Source of the DNA: Bryobacteraceae bacterium
Lineage (GTDB): Bacteria > Acidobacteriota > Terriglobia > Bryobacterales > Bryobacteraceae
Length of the DNA: 40,302 nt
Reading direction: 5' to 3'
NCBI GenBank assembly: GCA_019187195.1
Contig: JABAQT010000003.1
Span: 1-40,302 of the forward strand
Made by a program: the position numbers and the translations under genes. The stretch's first letter is position 1; each line of letters begins with the position of its first letter. A model generated the notes under the pieces. That model was not told where the DNA came from. It saw nothing but the letters and a program-made list of their open reading frames with translations, and ran no database searches. This document shows, one piece after another, positions 15,918-25,274 of the stretch.

Positions 15918-17054
15918 ATGGATACAGCTCTTGCCTTTGCGCGTTCGAAACAGAGTGAGATAATCGCGTTGATTCGCGAGATGGTGGAGTGCGAATCGCC
16001 TTCCGATGACGCCGCGGCGGTGAACCGGTTTGTGGATCTGGCGGCGGCGCGAGCCGCGGATATCGCGGCGGTGAAAGTGATTCCGGGCGGGCGTTTCGGG
16101 AATCACCTGCGGCTGGAGTTCACCTTGCCGGGGAAGAAGCAGGGACAGATTCTCGCCCTGGGCCACTCGGACACGGTATGGCCGATGGGCACTTTGCGCG
16201 GCATGCCCTTCCGCGAGGAGAAGGGGCGGCTGTGGGGTCCCGGGGTGCTCGATATGAAGTCCGGAGTGGCGTTTTTTCTGTACGCGATGCGGGCGCTGAG
16301 GGAGTTGGACGTTCCGGTGAAGCGCAAGGTGGTGCTGCTGCTCAACTCGGATGAGGAGGTGGGGAGCGGTTCGTCGCGGGCGGTGACGGAGAAGGAAGCT
16401 CGCAGGAGCAGCGCGGTGCTGGTGCTGGAACCGGGGACGGGGATCGAGGGAAAGCTGAAGACCGCTCGCAAGGGCGTGGGAGGGTACACGGTGAACGTGG
16501 CCGGCGTGGCGTCCCACGCGGGTGTGGATTTCACCTCGGGCGCGAGCGCGATTGTCGAACTGGCGCGGCAGATTGAACGCATTGCCGGATTCACGGACCT
16601 CAAGAGGGGAATCACGGTGAACCCCGGCGTGATCAGCGGGGGAACGCGATCGAATGTGATCGCCGCCGCCGCCGGGGCGGTGGTGGATTTCCGTATCGCG
16701 CGGATGAGGGATTTTTCAAAGCTCGACAAGAAGTTCCGCTCGCTGCGGGCGGTGGATGGGCGCTGCCGGGTGACGGTGGAAGGGGGCCTCAACCGGCCGC
16801 CGATGGAGCGGACTCCAGCGATTGCGCAACTGTTCCGGACGGCCAAGTCACTGGCAAAGGAACTTGGGGTGGCGATCGAGGAGTCGATGACGGGCGGAGG
16901 GTCGGACGGCAACTTCACGGCCGCGCTGGGCATTCCGACGATCGACGGATTGGGAGGGGTGGGGGAAGGCGCGCATGCGCCGCATGAGAGCATTCTGGTG
17001 GAGCGGATCGCGGACCGGACGGCGCTGCTCGCGAAGTTGACGGCAGCGCTGTAG
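15918..17054 (+). CDS. M20-family metallopeptidase (carboxypeptidase G2-like)
   Basis: 378 residues. It shows the M20 two-zinc motif set: GHSDTVW (His83, Asp85), GVLDMKSG (Asp112) and NSDEEVGS (catalytic Glu146, Glu147), with a dimerisation domain after ~180 (GVASHAGVDF) and the final His in APHESI. It fits glutamate carboxypeptidases that remove C-terminal glutamate or similar residues; the exact substrate is unknown. There is no signal peptide. I use the ATG at 15918; an upstream TTG at 15888 would overlap fabZ. It converges on the prolyl oligopeptidase with only 4 bases between the stop codons. Confidence 0.88.
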   Translation: MDTALAFARSKQSEIIALIREMVECESPSDDAAAVNRFVDLAAARAADIAAVKVIPGGRFGNHLRLEFTLPGKKQGQILALGHSDTVWPMGTLRGMPFREEKGRLWGPGVLDMKSGVAFFLYAMRALRELDVPVKRKVVLLLNSDEEVGSGSSRAVTEKEARRSSAVLVLEPGTGIEGKLKTARKGVGGYTVNVAGVASHAGVDFTSGASAIVELARQIERIAGFTDLKRGITVNPGVISGGTRSNVIAAAAGAVVDFRIARMRDFSKLDKKFRSLRAVDGRCRVTVEGGLNRPPMERTPAIAQLFRTAKSLAKELGVAIEESMTGGGSDGNFTAALGIPTIDGLGGVGEGAHAPHESILVERIADRTALLAKLTAAL

Positions 17055-17058
17055 GGAG

Positions 17059-19179
17059 CTATTTCAGCGCGTCGTCGAGGAATGAAATCATGTCCGTATA
17101 CTCGTCGATCATCTTGGCGGCGGGCTTGCCGGCTCCGTGTCCGGCGCTGGTTTGAATGCGGATGAGGATGGGGGCTTTGCCCTCCTGGGCGTTCTGGAGA
17201 GCCGCTCCGTACTTGAAGCTGTGAGCGGGTACGACGCGGTCATCGTGATCGGCGGTCATGATCATGGTGGCGGGATAGGCGGCGCCCCGGCGGATGTTCT
17301 GGAGCGGGGAGTACCTGCGCAGAACTTCGAAGTCCCTGGGGTTATCGGGATCGCCGTAGTCCGAGGTCCATGCCTTTCCGATGGTGAACTTGTGGAAGCG
17401 GAGCATATCCATGACACCGACCATGGGGATGGCGGCCGAGAAGAGATCGGGGCGCTGGTTGAGGCAGGCTCCGACGAGCAATCCTCCGTTGCTGCCGCCG
17501 AGAATCGAGAGGCGACGCCTGGACGAGTAATCATTGGCGATGAGCCATTCGCCGGCGGCGATGAAATCATCAAACACATTCTGCTTGTTTTGTTTCATAC
17601 CGGCCTGGTGCCAGGCCTCGCCATATTCGCCGCCGCCGCGGAGGTTCGCGACGGCGACCAGGCCGCCCCGCTCCATCCACGCCAGATAGAGAACGGAGAA
17701 ATTGGGCACGAGAGAGATGCTGAACCCGCCGTAGCCATAGAGGATGGTGGGGTAGCCGCCCTCCGGCCGCGGGCCTTTTCGATAGGAGAGGAACATCGGA
17801 ATCCTCGTGCCGTCCCTGGCCGGATAGAAGACCTGCTTCGTTTCGAAGGCGGAGGGATCAAACGGCAGCGTGCTCGAGAACAGCGGATGGCTTTCTCCGG
17901 TTTTCGCGTCGTAGCGGTACAGGGTCAGCGGAGAGGTGAATCCGGCAAAGGAGTAGAACTGTTCGGGTTCGTTTTGGGAACCGGCATACCAGGCGGCGGC
18001 TCCCATTCCGGGCAGGCTCACCTGCCTCTCGAACCTGCCCCGCAAGTCGTGGACGCGGACGGCGGACTTCACATCCTCGAGGTACTGGCAGTAGAGGCGG
18101 CCGCCGCTCCACACGGCCAGTTCGAGGGTGTCCTTTGTTTCGGGAACGATCTGTTTCGAGCGGGAGGGGCCGGGGTTGGCGAAGTCAATGGAGACAATGC
18201 GGCCCTTCGGGGCGTCCTGGGTGGTTTGAAAGTAAAACTCCGGGCCGCGGTTTCCGAGGGGCTGGAACATGCCCGTGAAATCGCGTATCAACTCGATGGT
18301 CTTTCCGTTGCCCGCGCGCAGGTCCTGATAGAAGACCATGTTCTCGACGGCCGTGCCTTCACTGACGAGGATGAGAAGGTATTTCCCGTCCTCGGAAGCA
18401 TACGGATCGAAGCGCCACTCCCTATGATCGGGACGCTCATAAATCAATTTATCCTCGGTTTGTTTTGTTCCCAGCCGGTGGTAGTAGAGCTTGTTGTCAT
18501 AGTTCGCCGCCGTGAGCAACTCACCTTTCGCGGGTTCGGGGTAGCGGCCGTAGTAGACGCCCTTGCCGCCGGCGTCCCAGACGGGGTTGGCGAATTTGAT
18601 CCACCGGATCCTGTCGGGAAGGTCCTTCCCCGTATCGACATCGCGGACCCGCCATTCCTGCCAGTCCGAGCCTGCCACGGCGATGCCGTATGCAAGGTGT
18701 TTGCCATCGGGACTGGGCGCCCAGGCGGCGAGGGCGGAGATACCTTCCCGCGAACCGGCATTGGGGTCGATGAGAGCGCGAGGTTCCGCGCCGCCATCCC
18801 GCACGTACAACACCGGCTGATTCTGCCCTCCATCCTGGCGCAGAAAGAACAGGCGGCCGCCTCTCTTGAGGATTCCGGCGTAATCGCGGATGCCCACCTG
18901 ATAGCGCGCGCCGCGTGTGTAGTTCATCAGTTCAGTGATTCGCTCCCGTAGTTCGCCGCGGCCGGGGATTTGGTCGAGGCGCCGCCGGGCGTATTCGGTC
19001 TGCGCCCGCACCCAGGCGCGAGTCTGTGGAGAATCGGCATCTTCGAGCCAGCGGTAGGGATCGGGAACGCTGACGCCGTGCAACTGATCCACATGATCGC
19101 CGCGCCTGGTTGGCGGGGGCGCGGCCACCACGACCGCGCAGGCACAAAAAAGGAGAAGATACAGAAAACCCAACGGCAT
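17059..19179 (-). CDS. Secreted prolyl oligopeptidase (S9A)
   Basis: 706 residues. A signal peptide (residues 1-~20, LYLLLFCACAVVVAA) is followed by the S9A pattern HGVSVPDPYRWLED, a seven-bladed propeller (~80-440) and an alpha/beta-hydrolase domain. Catalytic Ser563 is in GGSNGG, the aspartate in ADHDDRVVP and His681 in AGHGAGK. It cuts short peptides after proline. Export is less common than the cytosolic form but frequent in peptide-using soil bacteria. It stands alone, divergent from aas (48-base gap). Confidence 0.93.
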   Translation of the reverse strand: MPLGFLYLLLFCACAVVVAAPPPTRRGDHVDQLHGVSVPDPYRWLEDADSPQTRAWVRAQTEYARRRLDQIPGRGELRERITELMNYTRGARYQVGIRDYAGILKRGGRLFFLRQDGGQNQPVLYVRDGGAEPRALIDPNAGSREGISALAAWAPSPDGKHLAYGIAVAGSDWQEWRVRDVDTGKDLPDRIRWIKFANPVWDAGGKGVYYGRYPEPAKGELLTAANYDNKLYYHRLGTKQTEDKLIYERPDHREWRFDPYASEDGKYLLILVSEGTAVENMVFYQDLRAGNGKTIELIRDFTGMFQPLGNRGPEFYFQTTQDAPKGRIVSIDFANPGPSRSKQIVPETKDTLELAVWSGGRLYCQYLEDVKSAVRVHDLRGRFERQVSLPGMGAAAWYAGSQNEPEQFYSFAGFTSPLTLYRYDAKTGESHPLFSSTLPFDPSAFETKQVFYPARDGTRIPMFLSYRKGPRPEGGYPTILYGYGGFSISLVPNFSVLYLAWMERGGLVAVANLRGGGEYGEAWHQAGMKQNKQNVFDDFIAAGEWLIANDYSSRRRLSILGGSNGGLLVGACLNQRPDLFSAAIPMVGVMDMLRFHKFTIGKAWTSDYGDPDNPRDFEVLRRYSPLQNIRRGAAYPATMIMTADHDDRVVPAHSFKYGAALQNAQEGKAPILIRIQTSAGHGAGKPAAKMIDEYTDMISFLDDALK

Positions 19180-19203
19180 GACGATTATTGTCCCAGACTA
19201 CGG

Positions 19204-19209
19204 TAGAAT
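19204..19209 (+). promoter_or_regulatory. Possible -10 box of aas
   Basis: TAGAAT at 19204-19209 is 18 bases before the ATG, with GGAGA between them as ribosome site. No convincing -35 at the right distance. The predicted leader is about 12 bases. Confidence 0.35.
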
Positions 19210-19227
19210 GCGGGCTGCTGGAGAATC

Positions 19228-21363
19228 ATGTTAAAGGTATTGGCGCGATTCCTTCTTCGCATCATCTTTCGCCTGGAAGTACACGGACAGACTCCCACTC
19301 ATAAGCCGGACCGGCTGCTTGTGGTTCCCAACCATCAGTCGTTCATCGACGGGATACTGGTGCAGGCATTCTTTCCGATCGAGATCACGTGGCTGGTCCA
19401 TACGACGATTGCGCGGCAGTGGCATTTCCGGATTCTGCTGAAGCTGATTCCCTACATTACGGTGGACGCCGCCAATCCGATGACGATGAAGCGGGTGCTG
19501 CACCTGATCGAGGCAGGCACGCCGGTGGGGATCTTCCCGGAAGGGCGGATCACGGTCACCGGGAGCCTGATGAAGATTTACGAAGGAACGGCGTTTCTGG
19601 CGGCGCGCTCGGGCGCCACGGTGATACCGGTGCGCATTGATGGAGCGGCGAACTCGGTGTTCGGGCGGATGAAGAGTCCATATCCCATCAAGCTGAGGCC
19701 CAAGGTGAGGCTGACGTATCTGGCGGCGTCGAGCGTTCCGATGCCGGAGGGGGGATCGGGAAAGCAGCGCCGGAGGTTGGCCGGGGAATCCCTGCGGCTG
19801 CTGATGCAGCGCGCGGTGCTCGATGCGCGGCCGAAGCGGACCTTGTATGGGGCGCTGCTCGACGCCATCGAGTTGTACGGGCGTAAGCCGGTGATCATCG
19901 AGGACGTGCGGCCGAAGACGGACACGTACGGGGATCTGTTGAAGACGGCGCTGGCGCTGGGGCGGATTATTTCCCGCCTGGCGAAGGAAGGGGAGCATGT
20001 CGGACTGCTGCTGCCGAACGCGGGGCCGGCGGTGGGAGCGTTGTTCGGCATGTTCGCCACGCGGCGCATTCCGGCGATGATGAACTACACGGCGGGAGTG
20101 GACGGCATGCAGAGCGCCATCGACACGGCGGAGGTCCGGACGCTGGTGACATCGCGCGCATTTCTCGAGAAGGCCAAGCTGACGGCGAAGGTGGAGCAAC
20201 TCAAGGGGGTACGGGTAGTGTACCTGGAGGATCTTCGCGGGCAGTTCGGCTTGGGGGACAAGTTGTGGCTAATCCTGTGGGGGCTGCGGTTCCCGCGTAG
20301 ATTCGAGGCGCGAGTGAAGCCGGAAGACGCGGCCATTGTCCTGTTCACGTCAGGGTCGGAGGGCAAGCCGAAAGGCGTGGCGCTTTCACACGACAACATT
20401 CTGACGAATGTGGACCAGGTGCGGGCGGTGATCGAGTTTTCCAACAGCGACCGCTTCTTCATGGCGATGCCGATGTTCCACAGTTTCGGGCTTACGGCGG
20501 GGATTATTCTGCCGATGGTGAACGGGGTACCGATCTATCTGTATCCAAGCCCGCTGCATTACCGGCTGATTCCGGAACTCACTTACGACAGGGATTGCAC
20601 GGTGCTGTTCGGCACGCCCACGTTTCTCAACTACTACGCCCGGTTCGCGAATCCCTACGATTTCTACCGCGTGCGCTACATTGTGGCGGGGGCGGAAAAG
20701 CTGAGCGACGAGGTGCGCCAGACCTATCATGACCGGTTCGGGCTGCGGATCATCGAGGGCTACGGGGCCACGGAGTGTTCTCCGATTGTGTCGGCCAACA
20801 GTCCCATGGCGTACAGGGCGGGGACGGTGGGGCAACTGGTGCCGGGGATGGAGGCGCGGCTGGTTCCGGTGAACGGCATCGAGCATGGGGGCCGGCTCCA
20901 TGTGCGGGGACCGAACGTCATGTTGGGATATCTGCGGCACGACAATCCGGGAGTGATCCAGCCGCCACAATCGGAGTTTGGCCCCGGCTGGTACGATACG
21001 GGCGACCTGGCGGATATCGACGCGGACGGATTCCTGCATATTCTGGGGCGGTTGAAGCGGTTTGCCAAGGTTGCGGGCGAGATGGTGTCGCTCGAGGTGG
21101 TGGAAAGGATCGCGGCCACCGCGTCGCCCAAGCGCGCCCACGCGGCCATCGCCCGAAAGGACGCGACACGCGGCGAGGTGCTGGTTCTTTACTCCGAAGA
21201 CCGCGAGTTGCGGCGCGCCGATCTGGTGGAGGCGGCCCGGAGCATGGGAGCCCCGGAGGTGGCTGTTCCGCGCAAGATCGAGTACATCGAAAAGCTGCCG
21301 CGGCTCGGCACGGGGAAGATCGACTATGTGAGTTTGGACAGGATGACCCCGGCGCGCGTGTAA
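19228..21363 (+). CDS. aas: Lysophospholipid acyltransferase / acyl-ACP synthetase fusion (Aas-like)
   Basis: 711 residues, close to E. coli Aas. The N-terminal PlsC-type acyltransferase domain has NH36QSFID41 and FPEGR (103-107). The C-terminal AMP-forming domain has TSGSEGKPKGV (374-384), YGATE, YDTGD and the late lysine in LGTGKIDY. Aas re-acylates lysophosphatidylethanolamine after activating a fatty acid on a bound ACP; here it would repair or remodel membrane phospholipids. It is followed after 8 bases by an MFS transporter gene, comparable to the lplT-aas pairing in enterobacteria, though the transporter is of another family. Confidence 0.88.
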   Translation: MLKVLARFLLRIIFRLEVHGQTPTHKPDRLLVVPNHQSFIDGILVQAFFPIEITWLVHTTIARQWHFRILLKLIPYITVDAANPMTMKRVLHLIEAGTPVGIFPEGRITVTGSLMKIYEGTAFLAARSGATVIPVRIDGAANSVFGRMKSPYPIKLRPKVRLTYLAASSVPMPEGGSGKQRRRLAGESLRLLMQRAVLDARPKRTLYGALLDAIELYGRKPVIIEDVRPKTDTYGDLLKTALALGRIISRLAKEGEHVGLLLPNAGPAVGALFGMFATRRIPAMMNYTAGVDGMQSAIDTAEVRTLVTSRAFLEKAKLTAKVEQLKGVRVVYLEDLRGQFGLGDKLWLILWGLRFPRRFEARVKPEDAAIVLFTSGSEGKPKGVALSHDNILTNVDQVRAVIEFSNSDRFFMAMPMFHSFGLTAGIILPMVNGVPIYLYPSPLHYRLIPELTYDRDCTVLFGTPTFLNYYARFANPYDFYRVRYIVAGAEKLSDEVRQTYHDRFGLRIIEGYGATECSPIVSANSPMAYRAGTVGQLVPGMEARLVPVNGIEHGGRLHVRGPNVMLGYLRHDNPGVIQPPQSEFGPGWYDTGDLADIDADGFLHILGRLKRFAKVAGEMVSLEVVERIAATASPKRAHAAIARKDATRGEVLVLYSEDRELRRADLVEAARSMGAPEVAVPRKIEYIEKLPRLGTGKIDYVSLDRMTPARV

Positions 21364-21371
21364 GACTCGAT

Positions 21372-22691
21372 ATGAGCGAATATTCCCTCAAGGAACAGCG
21401 CGGCTGGTATTTCTATGACTGGGCGAACTCGGCGTTCTACACGACGGTGGTGACGCTGTTTTTCAGTCCCTATCTCACCTCGATTGCGAAGAACGCCGCG
21501 GACGCGCGGGGAGACGTTCACATATTGGGGATTCCCATCCTCGCCCAATCGCTGCCGATGTACCTGACTTCGCTCGCGGTGGCGATGCAGGTGTTCCTGC
21601 TGCCGCTATTCGGAGCGGTTGCCGACTATGGGCGGCGGAAGCGGGAATTGCTGGGCATACTGGCCTTTCTCGGCGCGGGCTCGACGGTGGCGATGTACTG
21701 GATGGTGGGGACGCGGTATCTTTACGGCTGTTATCTTTTCCTGATCGCAAATTCGGTTTACGGGGCGGCGAACGTCATCTATAACTCATTTCTGCCGGAG
21801 ATCGCTCCCCCCGAGCAGCGGGACAGCGTGTCCGCGAAGGGATGGGGGTTGGGATACGTGGGAGGCGGGGTGCTGCTGGCGCTGAACCTGCTGCTGTATT
21901 CGAACGCCTCGAGAATCGGCCTGGAGGAGGCCGCGGCGGTGCGCATCAGCCTTGCCTCGGCGGGGATCTGGTGGGCGTTATTCACGCTGATTCCGCTGGC
22001 GACGCTGAGAAACCGCGGACCGCGGAAGCAGCCGCCGCCGGGCGCGAATTTTCTGGCGGCGTCGTTGCGCCAGTTGTGGATGTCGGCGCGGGAGGTCACG
22101 AAACTGCCGCAGACGATGCGCTTCCTGGTGGCCTACCTGATCTACAACGACGCCATTCAAACGATTCTGTCGCAGGCGGGGCAATTCGGACATGAAGAAC
22201 TGAAATTACCGATGGAATCGCTGACGACGGCGATCCTGCTGGCGCAGTTCGTGGGCGTGGCGGGCGCGCTCGGCTTCAACCGGGTGGCGGCGCGGATCGG
22301 GAACAAGCATACGGTGATGCTGACGCTCGCCATTTATTGCGGGGTTCTCACGTATGTCTACGGGTGGGTTTCGACGCGGAATGAATTTTATGTGATGACG
22401 GCGCTGGTGGCGGCGGTGATGGGCGGGAGCCAGTCGCTGAGCCGCTCGATCTTTTCCTTCATGATTCCAAAGGGCCACGAAGCGGAATACTACAGCATTT
22501 ACGAGGTTAGCGATAAAGGGACGAGCTGGATGGGGCCGCTGTTTCTCGGGCTCGCGCTGCAGTTTACCGGGAGCTTCCGGATCTCGATTCTCTCGCTGAT
22601 TCTGTTCTTCGTGGCCGGGCTGGCGATTCTGGCGACGGTGAACGTGAAGCACGCGGCGATCGAGGCGGGCAACGAGCCTCCGCTCCGCTGA
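21372..22691 (+). CDS. UMF1/Atg22-type major facilitator transporter
   Basis: 439 residues from the ATG at 21372; the longer open frame overlaps aas and is not coding. The start RGWYFYDWANSAFYTTV is the hallmark of the UMF1 family. About 12 hydrophobic segments follow, with an MFS loop GAVADYGRRKRE after the second or third helix and a charged central loop (RGPRKQPPP). The family exports amino acids from yeast vacuoles; bacterial members have no settled substrate. Placement 8 bases after aas suggests a lysolipid or fatty-acid-related substrate, which is inference. Confidence 0.85.
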   Translation: MSEYSLKEQRGWYFYDWANSAFYTTVVTLFFSPYLTSIAKNAADARGDVHILGIPILAQSLPMYLTSLAVAMQVFLLPLFGAVADYGRRKRELLGILAFLGAGSTVAMYWMVGTRYLYGCYLFLIANSVYGAANVIYNSFLPEIAPPEQRDSVSAKGWGLGYVGGGVLLALNLLLYSNASRIGLEEAAAVRISLASAGIWWALFTLIPLATLRNRGPRKQPPPGANFLAASLRQLWMSAREVTKLPQTMRFLVAYLIYNDAIQTILSQAGQFGHEELKLPMESLTTAILLAQFVGVAGALGFNRVAARIGNKHTVMLTLAIYCGVLTYVYGWVSTRNEFYVMTALVAAVMGGSQSLSRSIFSFMIPKGHEAEYYSIYEVSDKGTSWMGPLFLGLALQFTGSFRISILSLILFFVAGLAILATVNVKHAAIEAGNEPPLR

Positions 22692-22699
22692 CGCGGAGG
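22677..22699. terminator. Hairpin between convergent genes, possible two-way terminator
   Basis: CCTCCGC (22677-22683) pairs with GCGGAGG (22693-22699) across a 9-base loop that includes the transporter's TGA. It lies between the convergent transporter and amidohydrolase genes. There is no U-tract on either side, so it could be a weak terminator or merely GC-rich symmetry. Confidence 0.4.
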
Positions 22700-22701
22700 T
22701 G

Positions 22702-23940
22702 TCAGGGGCGGGCGAGGTATTTCTTGTAGAGGCGCGTATGCTTGCTTTCGAGGTCGACCTCCCTGCCCTTGATGAAGAGACGCCGGACCTGGGTTTTCAC
22801 CTCGAGAGGGTCTCCGTCGGTCACCATGAGGTCAGCCCATTTCGCCTTTTCGATGGAGCCCATTTCGGCGCTCACGCCCCAGATTTCGGCGGGATAGAGG
22901 GTGACGGACTTGAGCCCCTCCTCATAGGGAAGGCCGAAGGCGACCGCGGTGGCGGCCTGATAGGGCAGGTTGCGGGAGAACTGGTTGCCGAAGCTGCCAA
23001 AGGCGAACCTGACCCCCGCCTTGTACAGCTCCGCTGGAAGGGTGAAGGCGGCGTCGTAGGGGTCGTCGTGATCGAGGGGAAGATCCTGCACGGGCCCCAA
23101 GATGACGGGGATATTTTTCGCTTTCAGTTCGGCCAACATCGCGCCGGGCTTGCGCACTTCGGAAAGAACGAGGCGCAGTTTCTGTTTTTCGGCCCACTCG
23201 ACGGCGGCCTTGATTTCGCGCTCGCGCACGGCGGTGACCATGAGCGGAACTTTGCCTTCGAGGAGCGGGAGCATGGCTTCGAATTGGAGATTGGTGCGGA
23301 AACCGGGTCCGGCGGCCTTTCTGGCGGTCTGATACCGCCGGGCTTGTTCCAGATACTCGTCGAGTTGTTTCAAATCGCGGTTGTATTCCCGTTTCGCCTC
23401 GCTGAACGGCGTGTTGCGGCGCGCGGCGATAGCGGGGAAATTGAGATGGAGCGCGGCGTCCAGTTTGACGGCCATCTCTTCCCAGGTCCATCCATCGAGG
23501 CGCATCAGGGAGGCCTGGCCGGCGATGACGCCGCCATCGGGGACCGCCATGGCCGCGGTGATGCCGTTGGCGCGAATGACGGGGATGTGCTCGCTCGAGG
23601 GATTCACCGCAATCCCGGCGCGCAGTTGCGGTTTGAAATCACCCAGTTCGCGAACATCGTTGGTGACGCCCACGGCTCCGATTTCCGACATTCCGACTTC
23701 GGTTGCCGAATCGATCATGCCGGGGTAGACGCGCAGTCCCTTGCCGTCGATGACGCGCACACCCTTGGGCGCGGCAATTTTCGGGCCCACCGCCGCGACC
23801 CTGCCATCGAGCACGAGCAGGGAAGCGTTTTCGATGGCGGGGGAGGAGACGGGGTAGACCGCGGCTCCACGGATGAGAAAGCTGTTATCGGCGGCGGCGG
23901 AGAGAACGGCGGCGGCTATCCATAACGCGACGGGCTTCAT
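22702..23940 (-). CDS. Amidohydrolase-fold protein lacking the metal site (third of three)
   Basis: 412 residues with a signal peptide (1-~17). The fold is that of imidazolonepropionase-like amidohydrolases: an N-terminal beta-sandwich (FLIRGAAVYPVS, VRVIDGKGLRVYPG) and a C-terminal GSIEKAKWADLMV block. Where the family has D-x-H-x-H it reads PGMIDSATEVG, so both histidines are lost (Ala79, Glu81). The later aspartate position reads FAFGSFGNQ instead of a metal-binding T/S-D. It is therefore probably not a hydrolase itself. The start overlaps the upstream amidohydrolase by 4 bases, which suggests the two proteins are made together and may form a complex. Confidence 0.82.
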   Translation of the reverse strand: MKPVALWIAAAVLSAAADNSFLIRGAAVYPVSSPAIENASLLVLDGRVAAVGPKIAAPKGVRVIDGKGLRVYPGMIDSATEVGMSEIGAVGVTNDVRELGDFKPQLRAGIAVNPSSEHIPVIRANGITAAMAVPDGGVIAGQASLMRLDGWTWEEMAVKLDAALHLNFPAIAARRNTPFSEAKREYNRDLKQLDEYLEQARRYQTARKAAGPGFRTNLQFEAMLPLLEGKVPLMVTAVREREIKAAVEWAEKQKLRLVLSEVRKPGAMLAELKAKNIPVILGPVQDLPLDHDDPYDAAFTLPAELYKAGVRFAFGSFGNQFSRNLPYQAATAVAFGLPYEEGLKSVTLYPAEIWGVSAEMGSIEKAKWADLMVTDGDPLEVKTQVRRLFIKGREVDLESKHTRLYKKYLARP

Positions 23941-25274
23941 TGCGGCCTCCGGTCTTGCTTTTTCTGTTGAGGGGCACTCTGCTTTTCCTGTTCAAGCAGT
24001 TTCTTTTTCTTCAATTGCAGGAGTTGCCGTTCACTCAGATCCCTGTCGCGGTCGAAGTAGAGGGCGCCGTCGATGAACACCTTCTGAACCTTGGCGAAAC
24101 TCGAAAGCGGATGCTTGTCAAAGAGGACGAGATCGGCATCCTTGCCCACCTCGATCGATCCCACGCGGTCATCAATTTTCAACTGTTTCGCGGGGTTGAT
24201 GGTGATGAGCGAGAGCGCTTCGGTTTCGGTGAGTCCGCCGTATTTCATGGTTTTGGCGGCTTCCGTGTTGAGGCGGCGCATCAGTTCGGCGGAGTCCGAA
24301 TTCAAGCTGACGAGCACGCCTTTGCGCACCATGATGGCGGCGTTGTAGGGAATGGCGTCATAGGCTTCCACCTTGTAGCTCCACCAGTCGCTGAAGGTGG
24401 ACGCGCCGGCTCCATGGGCAGCGATCTCCCTGGCGACCTTGTAGCCCTCGAGGACATGTTGGAGGGTGCGGATCTTGAATCCGAACTCATCGGCCACGCG
24501 CAGCAGCATGAGGATCTCGTCGGCGCGGTAACAGTGCGCGTGGACGAAGCGCTTGCCCTCGAGGACTTCGACAAGCGGTTCGAGTTTCAAGTCGCGGCGC
24601 GGGGGAATGAGAGTTTCGCCGCGAGCCTTGCCCGCCTCGTATTCCTTCCACCGCGCCTGGTAGGCTTTGGCCTCGGTGAAAGCCTCGCGGATGACGTCCT
24701 CGACGCCCATGCGCGTTCCGGGATAGCGAAGATTGCGGCGCGAACCGGCGGGACCGTCGTCCATTCCCCGCCGTTTCGGATTCTCGCCGAGGGCGAACTT
24801 GATGCCGGGCATGGCTCCCTTGAACTTCAGGCCTTCGGCGGCGCTGCCCCAGCGCGTCTTGATGACGATACACTTGCCGCCGATGGAGTTGGCGCTGCCG
24901 TGGAGGATGTTGGCGGTGGTGACGCCGCCGGCGAGGGCGCGATAGATGGAGATGTCATCGGGATTCAGAACGTCTTCGATGCCGGTCATCGAAGAGACGG
25001 AAACCGCGCCTTCATTGATGGAATCGGCGGCGATGTGGGAGTGGCAATCGATGATTCCCGGCATGAGGTACTGCCCGCCGGCATCGATCACCCTGGCGCC
25101 CGGCGGGATCATGACCTTTTCGGCGGCTTCCGCTATCTTGCCGTCCTTCACGAGGACGGCTCCGGTGAAGGACCCCCTGGTTACCGTGAGGACGCGCGCG
25201 TTCTGGATGACAACAGGGGGAGCGGCGGGCAGGGTGAAAGACGCGGCCAGAGCGGCCCAAAGCAGCCTGGTCAT
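23937..25274 (-). CDS. Secreted amidohydrolase with intact metal site (second of three)
   Basis: 445 residues; signal peptide 1-~18. This is the only member of the trio with the full metal set: PGIIDCHSH (His78, His80), FVHAHCY (His245/His247), LQHVLEGY (His273) and SLNSDSAEL (Asp327). It belongs to the imidazolonepropionase/prolidase-like amidohydrolases; the substrate is probably a cyclic amide or dipeptide but cannot be read from sequence. An unusual C-terminal tail (~405-445) is rich in Lys, Gln and Leu (LKKKKLLEQEKQ) and may be a helix for contact with partners. It overlaps both neighbouring genes by 4 bases. Confidence 0.88.
   Translation of the reverse strand: MTRLLWAALAASFTLPAAPPVVIQNARVLTVTRGSFTGAVLVKDGKIAEAAEKVMIPPGARVIDAGGQYLMPGIIDCHSHIAADSINEGAVSVSSMTGIEDVLNPDDISIYRALAGGVTTANILHGSANSIGGKCIVIKTRWGSAAEGLKFKGAMPGIKFALGENPKRRGMDDGPAGSRRNLRYPGTRMGVEDVIREAFTEAKAYQARWKEYEAGKARGETLIPPRRDLKLEPLVEVLEGKRFVHAHCYRADEILMLLRVADEFGFKIRTLQHVLEGYKVAREIAAHGAGASTFSDWWSYKVEAYDAIPYNAAIMVRKGVLVSLNSDSAELMRRLNTEAAKTMKYGGLTETEALSLITINPAKQLKIDDRVGSIEVGKDADLVLFDKHPLSSFAKVQKVFIDGALYFDRDRDLSERQLLQLKKKKLLEQEKQSAPQQKKQDRRPQ

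Noticed and set aside
17137..18951. 604-codon plus-strand open frame opposite the prolyl oligopeptidase.
   Set aside because: No family features; the minus strand has the complete catalytic triad.
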